From Azotobacter bryophylli (GTDB lineage: Bacteria > Pseudomonadota > Gammaproteobacteria > Pseudomonadales > Pseudomonadaceae), in contig NZ_JBHRSJ010000017.1 in NCBI RefSeq assembly GCF_042643485.1, forward strand, positions 62,001 through 126,000: a DNA stretch of 64,000 nt. Direction: 5' to 3'. The notes beneath the pieces are model-generated. The model was given only the letters and a program-made list of their open reading frames with translations, had not been told where the DNA came from and did not search any database. Below are positions 8,511 through 16,578 of the stretch, piece after piece; within the stretch, counting starts at the first letter, position 1, and each line of letters starts with the position of its first letter. Made by a program: the position numbers and the translations under genes.

Positions 8511-8929
8511 GCCGCATCGCTCGCCGGCTGCTCCCGGCGCTGTTGCTCTGCCAGCTCTTCGCCGCCGCGGCCGCCGACGGCCCGCCCGCAGTGGAGGCCG
8601 GCCCCGGCAGCTGGCACGGCCGCATCGGCAATCTCTGGCTGCGCCTGCCCGGCCGGGAAACCGCCAGTTCAGCCCTGCAGCCGCCGACGCTGGCCCACGG
8701 CCGGCGACTCGCCCAGGTGCGCTGGAGCTTCTCCCTGCCGCCGGCCGCACCGGTCCAGGCCTGGCTCTGCCACCCGAGCCGCTGCCTCGAACTGAAGCAG
8801 CCGCGCGGCAGCAGCGGGGTCCTGGCCGGCCTGGACGCCGGCCAGCCGTTGCAGCTGCGCTTTCGCCTGGCAGCCGGGGCAGAGCCCTTGCAGGTGCGCC
8901 AGATCGAGCTAATCGCCGAGTACCGCTAG
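8507..8929 (+). CDS. flhE: Flagellar protein FlhE, periplasmic
   Basis: 140 residues with a clear signal peptide (RR, hydrophobic core, cleavage likely after the Ala run near residue 23). The mature part matches FlhE of enterobacteria in pattern: GSWHGR..., then WSFSLPPAAPVQAWLCHPSRCLELK, where the two cysteines and ELK echo the LCSQSRCVELD stretch of E. coli/Salmonella FlhE, and a C-terminus ending in IAEYR like VNYR. FlhE is encoded behind flhBA in enterobacteria and affects proton leak through the export gate and flagellar assembly. It is not a usual part of Pseudomonas flagellar clusters. A strong hairpin follows the stop. Confidence 0.82.
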   Translation: MSRIARRLLPALLLCQLFAAAAADGPPAVEAGPGSWHGRIGNLWLRLPGRETASSALQPPTLAHGRRLAQVRWSFSLPPAAPVQAWLCHPSRCLELKQPRGSSGVLAGLDAGQPLQLRFRLAAGAEPLQVRQIELIAEYR

Positions 8930-8987
8930 CCGCGGCAAAGCCCGGAAAAGCCCGATTACCCGGCGACTGTTCCGGGCTTTCCCGCGG
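8930..8987 (+). terminator. Hairpin terminator after flhE
   Basis: Perfect 11-bp inverted repeat, AAAGCCCGGAA (8937-8947) and TTCCGGGCTTT (8970-8980), extended by CCGCGG (8930-8935) and CCGCGG (8982-8987) across a single C-C mismatch. The loop is 22 nt. It begins right after the flhE stop and lies 89 bp before fliA, which suggests that the export-gate operon ends here and fliA has its own promoter. There is no T-run, so it may act as an attenuating or RNA-end hairpin. Confidence 0.6.
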
Positions 8988-9075
8988 CTGGGGCAGGGTA
9001 ACAATGGGAGACCGCGCTCCCGTGCCAACGGGCCGGGGACGGCGCGCCGCAACTCAAACACTCCGGGCCAGCAGG

Positions 9076-9771
9076 ATGTATACGGCACAGGGCAAACTCA
9101 GACAGCGCGACCTGCTCGAACAGCATCTGCCCCTGGTGCGTCGGCAGGCCCTCAACCTGCAGACCAGACTACCGGCCAGCGTCGAGCTGGACGATCTGAT
9201 CCAGGCCGGCACCATCGGCCTGCTCGACGCCCTCTCGCGCTACGACGTCGGCCAGGGCGCCAGCTTCGCCACCTTCGCCAGCCAGCGCATCCGCGGCGCG
9301 ATGCTCGACGAGCTGCGCAGCCGCGACTGGGTGCCGCGCAGCGTGCGGCGCAATGCCCGGGAGCTGGAAGACACCATGCGCCGGCTGCAGCAGCGCCTCG
9401 GCCGCCCCCCCGAGGAGCGCGAAGTGGCAGCGGCCATGGGCCTCGATCTCGACGAATACCGCCAGCTGCTGATGGACACCAACGGCAGCCAGTTGGTGGC
9501 GATCGACGAACTGGGCGAGGACGAGATCGATGCCATGAGCAGCGGCCACTATGCCTCGCCCTTCGCCGAACTGGCCGAAGGGCGCGACCGAGAGCGCCTG
9601 GTCAAGGCCATCGAGGCGCTTCCCGAGCGGGAAAAGCTGGTGCTCGGCCTGTATTATCAGGAAGATCTCAACCTCAAAGAAATCGGCGCCGTTCTCAGGG
9701 TCAGCGAATCGCGCGTCTGCCAGCTGCACAGCCAGGCAGTCTCGCGCCTGCGCAGCAGCCTAGCCGAATAG
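9076..9771 (+). CDS. fliA: Flagellar sigma factor FliA (sigma-28)
   Basis: 231 residues (E. coli FliA has 239). It directs RNA polymerase to late flagellar promoters with a TAAA-N15-GCCGATAA pattern. Sigma region 2 is clear (VELDDLIQAGTIGLLDALSRYD, FATFASQRIRGAMLDELRSR) with the FliA hallmark DWVPRSVRRNAREL, then region 3, then region 4 (LPEREKLVLGLYY, LKEIGAVLRVSESRVCQLHSQA). The ATG at 9076 gives the family N-terminus; the longer upstream frame overlaps flhE and is rejected. Matching target promoters occur in this window before flaG and fliC. Confidence 0.96.
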   Translation: MYTAQGKLRQRDLLEQHLPLVRRQALNLQTRLPASVELDDLIQAGTIGLLDALSRYDVGQGASFATFASQRIRGAMLDELRSRDWVPRSVRRNARELEDTMRRLQQRLGRPPEEREVAAAMGLDLDEYRQLLMDTNGSQLVAIDELGEDEIDAMSSGHYASPFAELAEGRDRERLVKAIEALPEREKLVLGLYYQEDLNLKEIGAVLRVSESRVCQLHSQAVSRLRSSLAE

Positions 9772-9835
9772 CCCGCACCGGACTTCCGGCCGGCTCGCCG
9801 GCGGCTGCCGGTCTCCCCTGCAATCGCCATGACAG

Positions 9836-11572
9836 ATGGAAACGGCCGAGCGCCTTGCCCCGCCGATGGTAAAGAACAGAATGGAACAGCCCAGCGAGTC
9901 GTATCTCCGCATCGAAAATCCCTCCCAGTGCCAGGATCTGCTGGAGAAACTCTGCGAACTGGGCGGCGTGCAGCTGCTCGGTCTGTCCCCCGACGGGCAG
10001 TCGCAACCGGTCCTGCTGATGGACGTGCACGCCGGCGAGCAGTTGGTCCTCGATCTGACCTCCTCGCCGGAACTGGCCCCGCAGCTGGCGAAGGACGGCG
10101 ACGGTTGCCAGCTGACCGGCTGGGTCGACAGGGGACTGCTGCGCACGGCGCCGCTGCACGAATGGCTGCCCCTGGACGTGCCCGGGCGGACGCAGATGGC
10201 CTGTGCCTGGCCGGAGTGGGTGGAGATCCTGCAGCGCCGCGGCTCGTTCCGCGCCGAACTGACCTCGCGCATGACGGTGCCGGTGGAACTGCAGATGACC
10301 GCCGACGCCAAGCCGCTGGGCGGACGCCTGCTGAACCTGTCGCAGGGCGGTTGCCAGGTCGAGCTGCCGGCCACCCAGGCCGCCGAGCTGCAGATCGGAC
10401 AGAGCATCGAGCGCATCACCCTGTGCTTCCCCAGCGGCCAGAAGATCGACCTGCAGGCGCAGATCCGCCAGCGCCAGGTCAGCCGGGACTGGCTGGCCGT
10501 GCGCTTCGGCTGCGCCTTCGGCGCCGTTCGCGCCGATCAGGAGCGGCGGCTGTGGTTCTACGTCCGCGAGATCGAGCGGGAGGCCGCACGCAGTGCCCTG
10601 GACGGGGACAATCGCGCCCCCTCGGCGCTGTTCCAACCGCCGCGCGCCGCTCCTCCCGGTCAGCGCCAGCACGGCCTCGATTACATCACACCGATGGCCA
10701 GACGCCTGGCGCGGGTGGCGCTCTACCTCAACAGCCAGTTGCTGCACCTGCAGCACGGCCAAAACATCGACCCGGCCCAACTGTCGCGCTTCACCGAATC
10801 CCTGCTCGCCCTGCTGGAGGACGATCGCGAAGAACTGCTGTTTGCCGTGCACTGCCTGACCGACGACCAACCGCTGATCCAGCACTGCATCGCCGTAGCC
10901 GTGCGCCTTTCCGATCTGGCCCGCAGCCAGGGGCTGCCCAACGACCTGATCAAGGCCATCTGCGCCTGTGCGCTGATCCACGACCTGGGCAAGGGCCTGC
11001 TGCCGCCGGAGCTGCTGCGCAGCGAATCCTTCGACCCGACCCAGCGGGAGGCCTTCGCCCGCCACGTGGAGCTACTGCGCGAACGGATGGTCGGCTGCAA
11101 GTGGCTGCCCGAAGCGGTGGTCAAGGGCGTGATCGGCAACATCAACGAGCGCCTGGACGGCAGCGGTTACCCACAGGGGCTCAAGGGCGAGCAGCTGGGC
11201 GAGCTGGCGCGCGTGGCGGCGGTGGTCGACGTCATCGACGCCATGGGCCGCCCCCGTCCGGACCGCCCGCAGCAGACCATCAGCGGCATCTACCGGGACC
11301 TGCTCAACCGCGACAGCCAGCTCGATCGGCGCTGGTGCCAGAACTACGTCCGCCACTTCGGCCTGATCCCGATCGGTACGCTGGTGCGCTTCGCCGGCGG
11401 CGCGCTGGGCTGGGTCGAGCGGCTGGACCGCGACCGGCGCATCGCCCAGGTCCGCCTCACCGATCAGCCCGGCCTGCGCGGCGCCGCCCTCAGCGAACCG
11501 GTCTCCGGCAGCGAATTGATCGCCCTGGGCCAGGTCGAGGGACTGGTGGCGCCGACGGCGAACGACGCCTGA
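9836..11572 (+). CDS. YcgR-type PilZ protein fused to a degenerate HD-GYP domain
   Basis: 578 residues, three modules. About 20-125: YcgR-like N-terminal domain of the flagellar brake. About 130-245: PilZ c-di-GMP receptor domain with RGSFR (135-139, RxxxR) and NLSQGG (167-172, N/DxSxxG). About 330-490: HD-GYP-type domain. In the last, H350, HD (382-383) and H410 are kept and DGSGYP (441-446) is intact, but the usual HHE before it reads INE (436-438), so two metal ligands are lost and phosphodiesterase activity is doubtful. YcgR slows the motor when c-di-GMP is high; a fused HD-GYP would couple binding and turnover or act as a scaffold. It follows fliA by 64 bp. ATGs at 9866 and 9881 are alternative starts; none has a strong ribosome site. 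Confidence 0.85.
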   Translation: METAERLAPPMVKNRMEQPSESYLRIENPSQCQDLLEKLCELGGVQLLGLSPDGQSQPVLLMDVHAGEQLVLDLTSSPELAPQLAKDGDGCQLTGWVDRGLLRTAPLHEWLPLDVPGRTQMACAWPEWVEILQRRGSFRAELTSRMTVPVELQMTADAKPLGGRLLNLSQGGCQVELPATQAAELQIGQSIERITLCFPSGQKIDLQAQIRQRQVSRDWLAVRFGCAFGAVRADQERRLWFYVREIEREAARSALDGDNRAPSALFQPPRAAPPGQRQHGLDYITPMARRLARVALYLNSQLLHLQHGQNIDPAQLSRFTESLLALLEDDREELLFAVHCLTDDQPLIQHCIAVAVRLSDLARSQGLPNDLIKAICACALIHDLGKGLLPPELLRSESFDPTQREAFARHVELLRERMVGCKWLPEAVVKGVIGNINERLDGSGYPQGLKGEQLGELARVAAVVDVIDAMGRPRPDRPQQTISGIYRDLLNRDSQLDRRWCQNYVRHFGLIPIGTLVRFAGGALGWVERLDRDRRIAQVRLTDQPGLRGAALSEPVSGSELIALGQVEGLVAPTANDA

Positions 11573-11627
11573 CGCCTGCCGACGGAGAGGGCACGGCAGC
11601 GGCCGAAGCCCGGTGCAGGCCCTGCCT

Positions 11628-12008
11628 TCAGGCCGTGCCCTGGAACAGGAGACCGCGCAGCTTGTCCAGGTTCTGGGCGAAGCGCAGCACCTCCTCGCTG
11701 GGGATCTGCAGGATCACCTTGCCACTATCCATGTCGACCACCTGGGTGACCACTCGCGAGTCCGGATCAGTCGGATCGCTCAGATGGAATTCGACACCGT
11801 AGTTCTTCAGCACTTCGTTGATGCGCTGCACCGGGGCAACCAGCTGATCGCGGGCGATCAGAGACGGCTGTGCGCTGTCGGACTGTGCGGCGGCACTACC
11901 GGCCACCGGCAACTGATCGAGGACCTTTTCCAGACGCTGGCGCGGCGTCAGATTGCTCAGCGACGGCGAAGAGGAGGCGCCACTGGCATCGAGCAGGGGG
12001 GAACTCAT
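11628..12008 (-). CDS. flaG: FlaG family flagellar protein
   Basis: 126 residues. The N-terminal third is Ser/Ala-rich and disordered-looking. The C-terminal 60 residues show the FlaG signature: VEFHLSDPTDPDSRVVTQVV followed by DMDSGKVILQIPSEEVLRFA. FlaG affects filament length in Pseudomonas and Vibrio and is normally found beside the flagellin gene fliC. Here it is on the minus strand, about 9 kb from fliC, convergent with the upstream fliA/YcgR genes. A sigma-28-type promoter lies just upstream, fitting late flagellar expression. It begins with ATG at 12008, preceded by GGAGGAT. Confidence 0.88.
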   Translation of the reverse strand: MSSPLLDASGASSSPSLSNLTPRQRLEKVLDQLPVAGSAAAQSDSAQPSLIARDQLVAPVQRINEVLKNYGVEFHLSDPTDPDSRVVTQVVDMDSGKVILQIPSEEVLRFAQNLDKLRGLLFQGTA

Positions 12009-12048
12009 GTTTGTATCCTCCGTGAAAAAACGAGATGACCAAGGATCC

Positions 12049-12076
12049 TTATCGGCAGAGGGAATAGGAATCTTTA
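12049..12076 (-). promoter_or_regulatory. Sigma-28 (FliA) promoter of flaG
   Basis: Read on the minus strand: TAAA (12076-12073), a 16-nt spacer, then a perfect GCCGATAA (12056-12049). It is 41 bp upstream of the flaG ATG. The spacer is one base longer than the consensus 15. Confidence 0.75.
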
Positions 12077-12200
12077 GCCGATCCCGTATCCAGCAGAAAA
12101 TTCCCCATAAAAAACCGGCCTATGCCCTCCCTTGTTCGTGGCTTATGGCTCCGCGAGCAGATGGTAGACTTGCCCCGTAGCTAAGTTGGCGAGTCGCAGC

Positions 12201-13556
12201 ATGAGAATCAGCGTATTTGGAAGCGGTTATGTGGGTTTGGTATCGGGCGCCTGTCTCGCCGACGTGGGACACGAGGTGCTCTGCATGGATGTCGATCCCG
12301 AGCGCATCGCCACGCTGCGCGCCGGGGAAGTACCTATCCACGAACCGGGCCTGGACGGACTGATCCGGCAGAATGCCGAGGCCGGCCGCCTGCGCTTCAC
12401 CACCGATACCGAGGAAGCGGTGCAGTTCGGCAGCCTGCTGTTCATCGCCGTGGGCACGCCACCCGACGAAGACGGCAGCGCCGACCTGCAATACGTGCTG
12501 GCGGTGGCCGAGAGCATCGGCCGGTACATGCAGGACTACAAGGTGGTGATCGACAAGTCCACCGTGCCGGTGGGCACCGCCGACAAGGTCAGGGCCACCG
12601 TCCAGGCCGCCCTCGATGCCCGCGGCATCCCGCTCGATTTCGACGTCTGCTCCAACCCGGAATTCCTCAAGGAAGGCGCCGCCATCGAGGACTTCACCCG
12701 CGGCCCGCGCATCGTCGTGGGTACCGACTCGGAGCGGGTTCGCGAAGCCATGCGCGAGTGCTACGCGCCCTACAACCGCAACCACGACAAGCTGATGTTC
12801 ATGAGCGTGCGCGCCGCCGAGCTGACCAAGTACGCGGCCAACGCCATGCTCGCCACCAAGATCAGCTTCATGAACGAAATGGCCAATCTGGCCGAACGCC
12901 TGGACGTGGACATCGAGGAAGTACGCCGCGGCATCGGCTCGGACCCGCGCATCGGCTACCACTTCATCTATCCGGGCTGCGGCTACGGCGGCTCCTGCTT
13001 CCCCAAGGACGTCCAGGCCCTGTGCCGCACCGCCCGCCAGGTCGATTACCCGGCCCAGCTGCTGGAGGCGGTCGAGGAGGTCAACAACCGGCAGAAGGGC
13101 ACGCTGTTCGCCAAGCTGAACCAGGCCCTGGACGGGCAGCTGGCCGGCAAGACCATCGCCCTCTGGGGCCTGGCCTTCAAGCCCAATACCGACGACATGC
13201 GCGCCGCCCCCAGCCGCACCCTGATGGAGGCCCTCTGGGCGGCCGGCGCCAAGGTGCAGGCCTACGATCCGGAAGCGATGAAGGAATGCCGGAGAATCTA
13301 CGGCGAACGCGACGATCTGATGCTGGCCGGAGATCGCATCCAGGCGGTGAGAGGCGCCGATGCCCTGGTGATCTGCACCGAATGGAAGGAATTCCGCACG
13401 GTGGATTTCGCCTGGCTCAAGCGGGAGCTCAACCTGCCGGTCGTGGTGGACGGCCGCAACCTCTACGAGCCCAAAGCGCTGCAGCAGGCGGGACTGCTGT
13501 ATTACGGGGTGGGAAGGGGAGACTCGGCAAGCCGCTGTGTCCGCCCCGAAGCATAA
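12201..13556 (+). CDS. UDP-glucose 6-dehydrogenase family enzyme
   Basis: 451 residues. It belongs to the UDP-glucose/GDP-mannose dehydrogenase family, which makes a nucleotide-sugar uronic acid with two NAD+. N-terminal NAD-binding GSGYVGLVSGACLA at 7-20, the substrate-site stretch NPEFLKEG, and the catalytic-loop motif GCGYGGSCFPKD with its active cysteine. The C-terminal domain carries WGLAFKPNTDDMRAAPS and ends near VVDGRNLY. The sequence pattern is that of UDP-glucose rather than GDP-mannose enzymes, so UDP-glucuronate is the likely product. An earlier TTG start (12186) is possible, but the ATG at 12201 gives the family N-terminus. It sits next to genes for flagellin modification, but general polysaccharide roles are equally possible. 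Confidence 0.92.
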   Translation: MRISVFGSGYVGLVSGACLADVGHEVLCMDVDPERIATLRAGEVPIHEPGLDGLIRQNAEAGRLRFTTDTEEAVQFGSLLFIAVGTPPDEDGSADLQYVLAVAESIGRYMQDYKVVIDKSTVPVGTADKVRATVQAALDARGIPLDFDVCSNPEFLKEGAAIEDFTRGPRIVVGTDSERVREAMRECYAPYNRNHDKLMFMSVRAAELTKYAANAMLATKISFMNEMANLAERLDVDIEEVRRGIGSDPRIGYHFIYPGCGYGGSCFPKDVQALCRTARQVDYPAQLLEAVEEVNNRQKGTLFAKLNQALDGQLAGKTIALWGLAFKPNTDDMRAAPSRTLMEALWAAGAKVQAYDPEAMKECRRIYGERDDLMLAGDRIQAVRGADALVICTEWKEFRTVDFAWLKRELNLPVVVDGRNLYEPKALQQAGLLYYGVGRGDSASRCVRPEA

Positions 13557-13819
13557 GCCTGAAGTGCCGGGCATGACTCTCCAGGCACCGTCGCCAAGTG
13601 TCGTGCTGCCGCCTCCAGGCCGCTCCATGCAGGTTATCGCCTCACCGAGAGACATCCGAACTAGCGAAACGGAAAGCCAAAATGGCGCAATTCCCGACCC
13701 TTGCTCATCGGTTCCGGCTAGAGCGGCATATGATTACGCCCCGCTCGGACGCAGCAACGGACTCTCTCAATACTGAATGCTTCACTTGACTGTAATGTCG
13801 TCGTCAAGGCCGCCTATTA
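13557..13819. other. Gene-free leader before the acylation gene set
   Basis: 263 bp with falling GC and no credible reading frame. A possible -35-like TTGACT near 13786 and an AT-rich TATTAAT just before the next ATG are not spaced like a promoter, so I assign none. This is where the lower-GC stretch begins. Confidence 0.5.
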
Positions 13820-14752
13820 ATGGAAATTTCATTCTTCACAAGTCATACGAACTCTGACCGCGTCATCGAGATCCTGCAGGATATCGACCATGCACTTGCC
13901 ATCAACCAGCAGCGATTTTTCGAAGTTCGCGGTTGTTGCGATGCGCGTCAGGGCGGTAAGAACTCCATTGCCTTCTCCCCATCGCTGAATCCGGATGAGA
14001 GCGAAGAAAAGCTGCAGGACTGCATTGTCCTGACCGAAAGTCCCATGACCAGGCAGGACACGACCAACCTATATGTCACGGTCGATGATGCCCGCGCCGT
14101 ATTCATCGCGCTGCTGGACAGACTGACCACCGAGCTCGGCCTGCAGCCCTATACATCCATCATGTCGGCGGACATATCGATTTCGCCCCTTGCCAGAATC
14201 CATCCTTCTGCCTGTCTGGAGGAGGGGGTCAAGATTAGTGACGGTGCGGTGATATCCGCTGGCTGCGTGATAAAGCGCGGCACTCAAATCGGATGTAATA
14301 CCGTCATTCGAGAAAACAGCGTGATCGGCTGCGACGGAATAACGGTATACAAGAATAAGAATGGGGATCTGATGAAGTTCCCCCATGTCTGCGGCGTCGT
14401 CATCGGAGAGAACACCGAAATAGGCGCCGGCTGCGTCGTAGCGAGAGGAATATTGAGCTCGACCCGGATTGGCAGCAATGTCGTGATCGGCAATCTCAGT
14501 AACATCGGACATGGCGCGACCGTCGCCGACGATGTCTGGATGTCCGTCGGTACCCTGATAGGCGGACATACCCATATCGGGCGCAAGGCCACCATCGGCA
14601 TGGGTTCCAGAATCCGTGACAATCAACTCGTCGGCGACCATGCCTCGATCGGTATGGGCAGCGTGGTGGTCAAGTCCGTCGATCCCGGGACCTCGGTATT
14701 CGGCAATCCGGCCAAACGCATGGCAACCCTGACAACCGGCCCCAAACGCTGA
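13820..14752 (+). CDS. Left-handed beta-helix acyltransferase (LpxD/LpxA-like)
   Basis: 310 residues. The N-terminal 105 residues are a separate domain I do not recognise, comparable in position to the uridine-binding domain of LpxD. From about 110 on there are many isoleucine-rich hexapeptide turns (IHPSACLEEGVKISDGAVIS, IGCNTVIRENSVIG, IGENTEIGAGCVVARG, IGSNVVIGNLSNIGHGATV), the hallmark of a trimeric left-handed beta-helix acyltransferase. The end FGNPAKRM is typical of sugar O- or N-acyltransferases. The neighbours are a KAS III and an acyl carrier protein, so it probably moves an acyl group from that carrier onto a sugar. A weak ribosome site precedes the ATG. Confidence 0.8.
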   Translation: MEISFFTSHTNSDRVIEILQDIDHALAINQQRFFEVRGCCDARQGGKNSIAFSPSLNPDESEEKLQDCIVLTESPMTRQDTTNLYVTVDDARAVFIALLDRLTTELGLQPYTSIMSADISISPLARIHPSACLEEGVKISDGAVISAGCVIKRGTQIGCNTVIRENSVIGCDGITVYKNKNGDLMKFPHVCGVVIGENTEIGAGCVVARGILSSTRIGSNVVIGNLSNIGHGATVADDVWMSVGTLIGGHTHIGRKATIGMGSRIRDNQLVGDHASIGMGSVVVKSVDPGTSVFGNPAKRMATLTTGPKR

Positions 14753-14760
14753 GGAAAGAA

Positions 14761-15333
14761 ATGCAGGTCAAGACAGCCTTCCCATTCAAGGGTGGGAGAA
14801 CCTACGTGCATGGCACCAGCATGTTCGATGAGATAGGGGAGCTTCTGAAGAGTCAGGGATGCGTCGGTGCCCGAATCGATATTGCCTTTCGCAAGATGAT
14901 TCCGAACCCGAACTGCACGCTGGAAATCCGTCCGCCGCAGGCGGATGACAGCGTCGTCGCCACCATAAGCCGGCCGGAGGGAGACGATCTGGTGATCTGC
15001 CTGAATCCCGAGGCAGAGATGGCCGAGCCGGTAGGCATCGAGTACGACGAAGACCGGATCGGGGAATCTGCCGAGATCGATGGCTCCACGATCACCTCCA
15101 TACGGCCTTCGGGTTACTCGGATGTGGAGATCATGGTCGCCCTGTGCAAGAAATTGCATCAGACGCACTTCGCTGCCGGAAAACGGTGGGTATTCAGTCG
15201 TTTCAAGGGAAGAATTCCGCTGGATCTCGGGGAAGACGTCCAATTGCGCATAGTCCGTGCGGTAGGAACCCGCCTGACGTGCAGCGAGGTCTATACGGCC
15301 GGCAGCAAAGTCGGCGAAATCTACTTTTCGTGA
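14761..15333 (+). CDS. Protein of unknown function in the acylation gene set
   Basis: 190 residues, start ATG 14761 with a good GAGGAAAG site, 8 bp after the beta-helix acyltransferase gene and 16 bp before the KAS III gene, so part of the same operon. I do not recognise the family. Visible features are the N-terminal stretch KGGRTYVHGTSMFDEI, a middle part rich in acidic residues, and a C-terminal third with alternating hydrophobic strands (WVFSRFKGRIPL, VQLRIVRAVGTRLTCSEVY). A hot-dog-fold acyl-handling enzyme would fit both the strand pattern and the neighbours, but this is inference only. No signal peptide or membrane segment. Confidence 0.75.
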   Translation: MQVKTAFPFKGGRTYVHGTSMFDEIGELLKSQGCVGARIDIAFRKMIPNPNCTLEIRPPQADDSVVATISRPEGDDLVICLNPEAEMAEPVGIEYDEDRIGESAEIDGSTITSIRPSGYSDVEIMVALCKKLHQTHFAAGKRWVFSRFKGRIPLDLGEDVQLRIVRAVGTRLTCSEVYTAGSKVGEIYFS

Positions 15334-15349
15334 GAGTCCGGTCGGAACA

Positions 15350-16306
15350 ATGAATCCCTTGAAATTCCATATCGGCATCCAAGAGATCGCCACCTACATT
15401 CCCCAGACCTGCATCGATAATCTCGAACAGGGCAAGCGCTTCGACGTCGAGGAAAGCTTCATTCTGGAGAAGATCGGTTGCCGCAGCCTCCCGCGCCTGT
15501 CCGAAGGGGAGAGCGTGACCAGCGCCTGCGCGAGCGCCTACCAGCGGCTACTGCAGAAGCTCCCGGTCGATAGTCAGGAAATCGAGTGCATCGTCGTCTG
15601 CACCCAGACCCCCGATCGGGGAGGCATTCCGCACACCTCGGCTCTCGTGCAGGCCGCCATCGGTGCCTCGGAAAACTGCGCCTGCTTCGATATCGGCCTG
15701 GGCTGCTCCGGCTACGTGTACAGCCTGCAAGTCGTCGCTTCCTTCATGCAAATGCATGGCATGAAAAAGGGGCTACTGTTCACCTGCGACCCCTACTCAA
15801 GGATTCTGGATGCCGACGACAAGAACACCTCCCTGCTGTTCGGGGATGCGGCGACCGTGACGCTGCTCAGCGACGCGCCCAGGTTCACCTCCGAATTCGT
15901 CAGATTCTCGACCCGAGGCAGTGCGGCCGATGCCCTGACCAAACAGGATGGGCTGATGCACATGAACGGCAGGGCGGTCTTCAACTTCGCCCTGACCGAC
16001 GTCGTCAAACAGGTCTCGGAAGTCATCGAAACCTCCGGCGTGGCCAAGGAGAGCATCGACCTGTTCCTGCTGCATCAAGGCAGTCGCTTCATGATCGAGA
16101 ACGTCATCAAGAAGATCGGCGGGATCCAGGACAGATCTCCCGTGAGTCTCGGGGAGACGGGGAATACCGTTTCCTCGTCGCTTCCGATCCTCCTTGAAAA
16201 GGTCATGGGCGATTCATCCATCAACCGGTTGCTCATGTCCGGCTTTGGCGTGGGGCTGTCCTGGGCTACCGCTATTTATTCGAGAAACGAGGAATCGGCT
16301 GCATGA
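15350..16306 (+). CDS. 3-oxoacyl-ACP synthase III (KAS III) family protein
   Basis: 318 residues, usual KAS III size. The family condenses an acyl-CoA primer with malonyl-ACP, or transfers acyl chains. The catalytic triad is present: C119 in FDIGLGCSGYVYSL, H242 in LLHQGSR and N272 in ETGNTVSSSLP. The housekeeping FabH is usually encoded with other fab genes; this copy instead sits with a dedicated acyl carrier protein and an acyltransferase, so it likely makes a short acyl group for a sugar. Similar KAS III plus ACP pairs occur in flagellin glycosylation islands of Pseudomonas. Its TGA overlaps the next ATG. Confidence 0.9.
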   Translation: MNPLKFHIGIQEIATYIPQTCIDNLEQGKRFDVEESFILEKIGCRSLPRLSEGESVTSACASAYQRLLQKLPVDSQEIECIVVCTQTPDRGGIPHTSALVQAAIGASENCACFDIGLGCSGYVYSLQVVASFMQMHGMKKGLLFTCDPYSRILDADDKNTSLLFGDAATVTLLSDAPRFTSEFVRFSTRGSAADALTKQDGLMHMNGRAVFNFALTDVVKQVSEVIETSGVAKESIDLFLLHQGSRFMIENVIKKIGGIQDRSPVSLGETGNTVSSSLPILLEKVMGDSSINRLLMSGFGVGLSWATAIYSRNEESAA

Positions 16307-16539
16307 GTCGTAAATTTGAGACGATCGTAAGTGAAGTGCTCGAGGCCAACGTGAATGGCCTCAAAATGTCGGAGGAAAAGATGCAGCAGACCCTGACCGA
16401 TCTCGGGGTCGACTCGCTGGATGTGATGCTGGTGCTTATGGAGATTCAGGAAAAGACCGGGGTGATGATCCCCGAAGATCAGGCGGATATCCTGCAGACG
16501 CCAGCGCAGATTGCCGAGTTTCTGAAGGCCAATGATTGA
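16303..16539 (+). CDS. Acyl carrier protein
   Basis: 78 residues. The phosphopantetheine site is LGVDSLDVMLVLMEIQE with S38 as the attachment serine. The helix pattern and length fit a stand-alone ACP, but it differs from housekeeping AcpP (no ADSLDTVEL). It overlaps the KAS III gene by 4 bp (ATGA), which argues for coupled synthesis. Presumably carries the acyl group made by the KAS III enzyme and used by the beta-helix acyltransferase. Confidence 0.9.
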   Translation: MSRKFETIVSEVLEANVNGLKMSEEKMQQTLTDLGVDSLDVMLVLMEIQEKTGVMIPEDQADILQTPAQIAEFLKAND

Positions 16540-16545
16540 CCCCGA

Positions 16546-16573
16546 GGCGTGCCGGCTCATCGGCCGGCACGCC
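16546..16573 (+). terminator. Hairpin after the acyl carrier protein gene
   Basis: Perfect 11-bp inverted repeat GGCGTGCCGGC (16546-16556) and GCCGGCACGCC (16563-16573) with a 6-nt loop, starting 7 bp after the ACP stop. No T-run follows, but the position fits the end of the acylation operon. Confidence 0.55.
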
Positions 16574-16578
16574 AGCCT

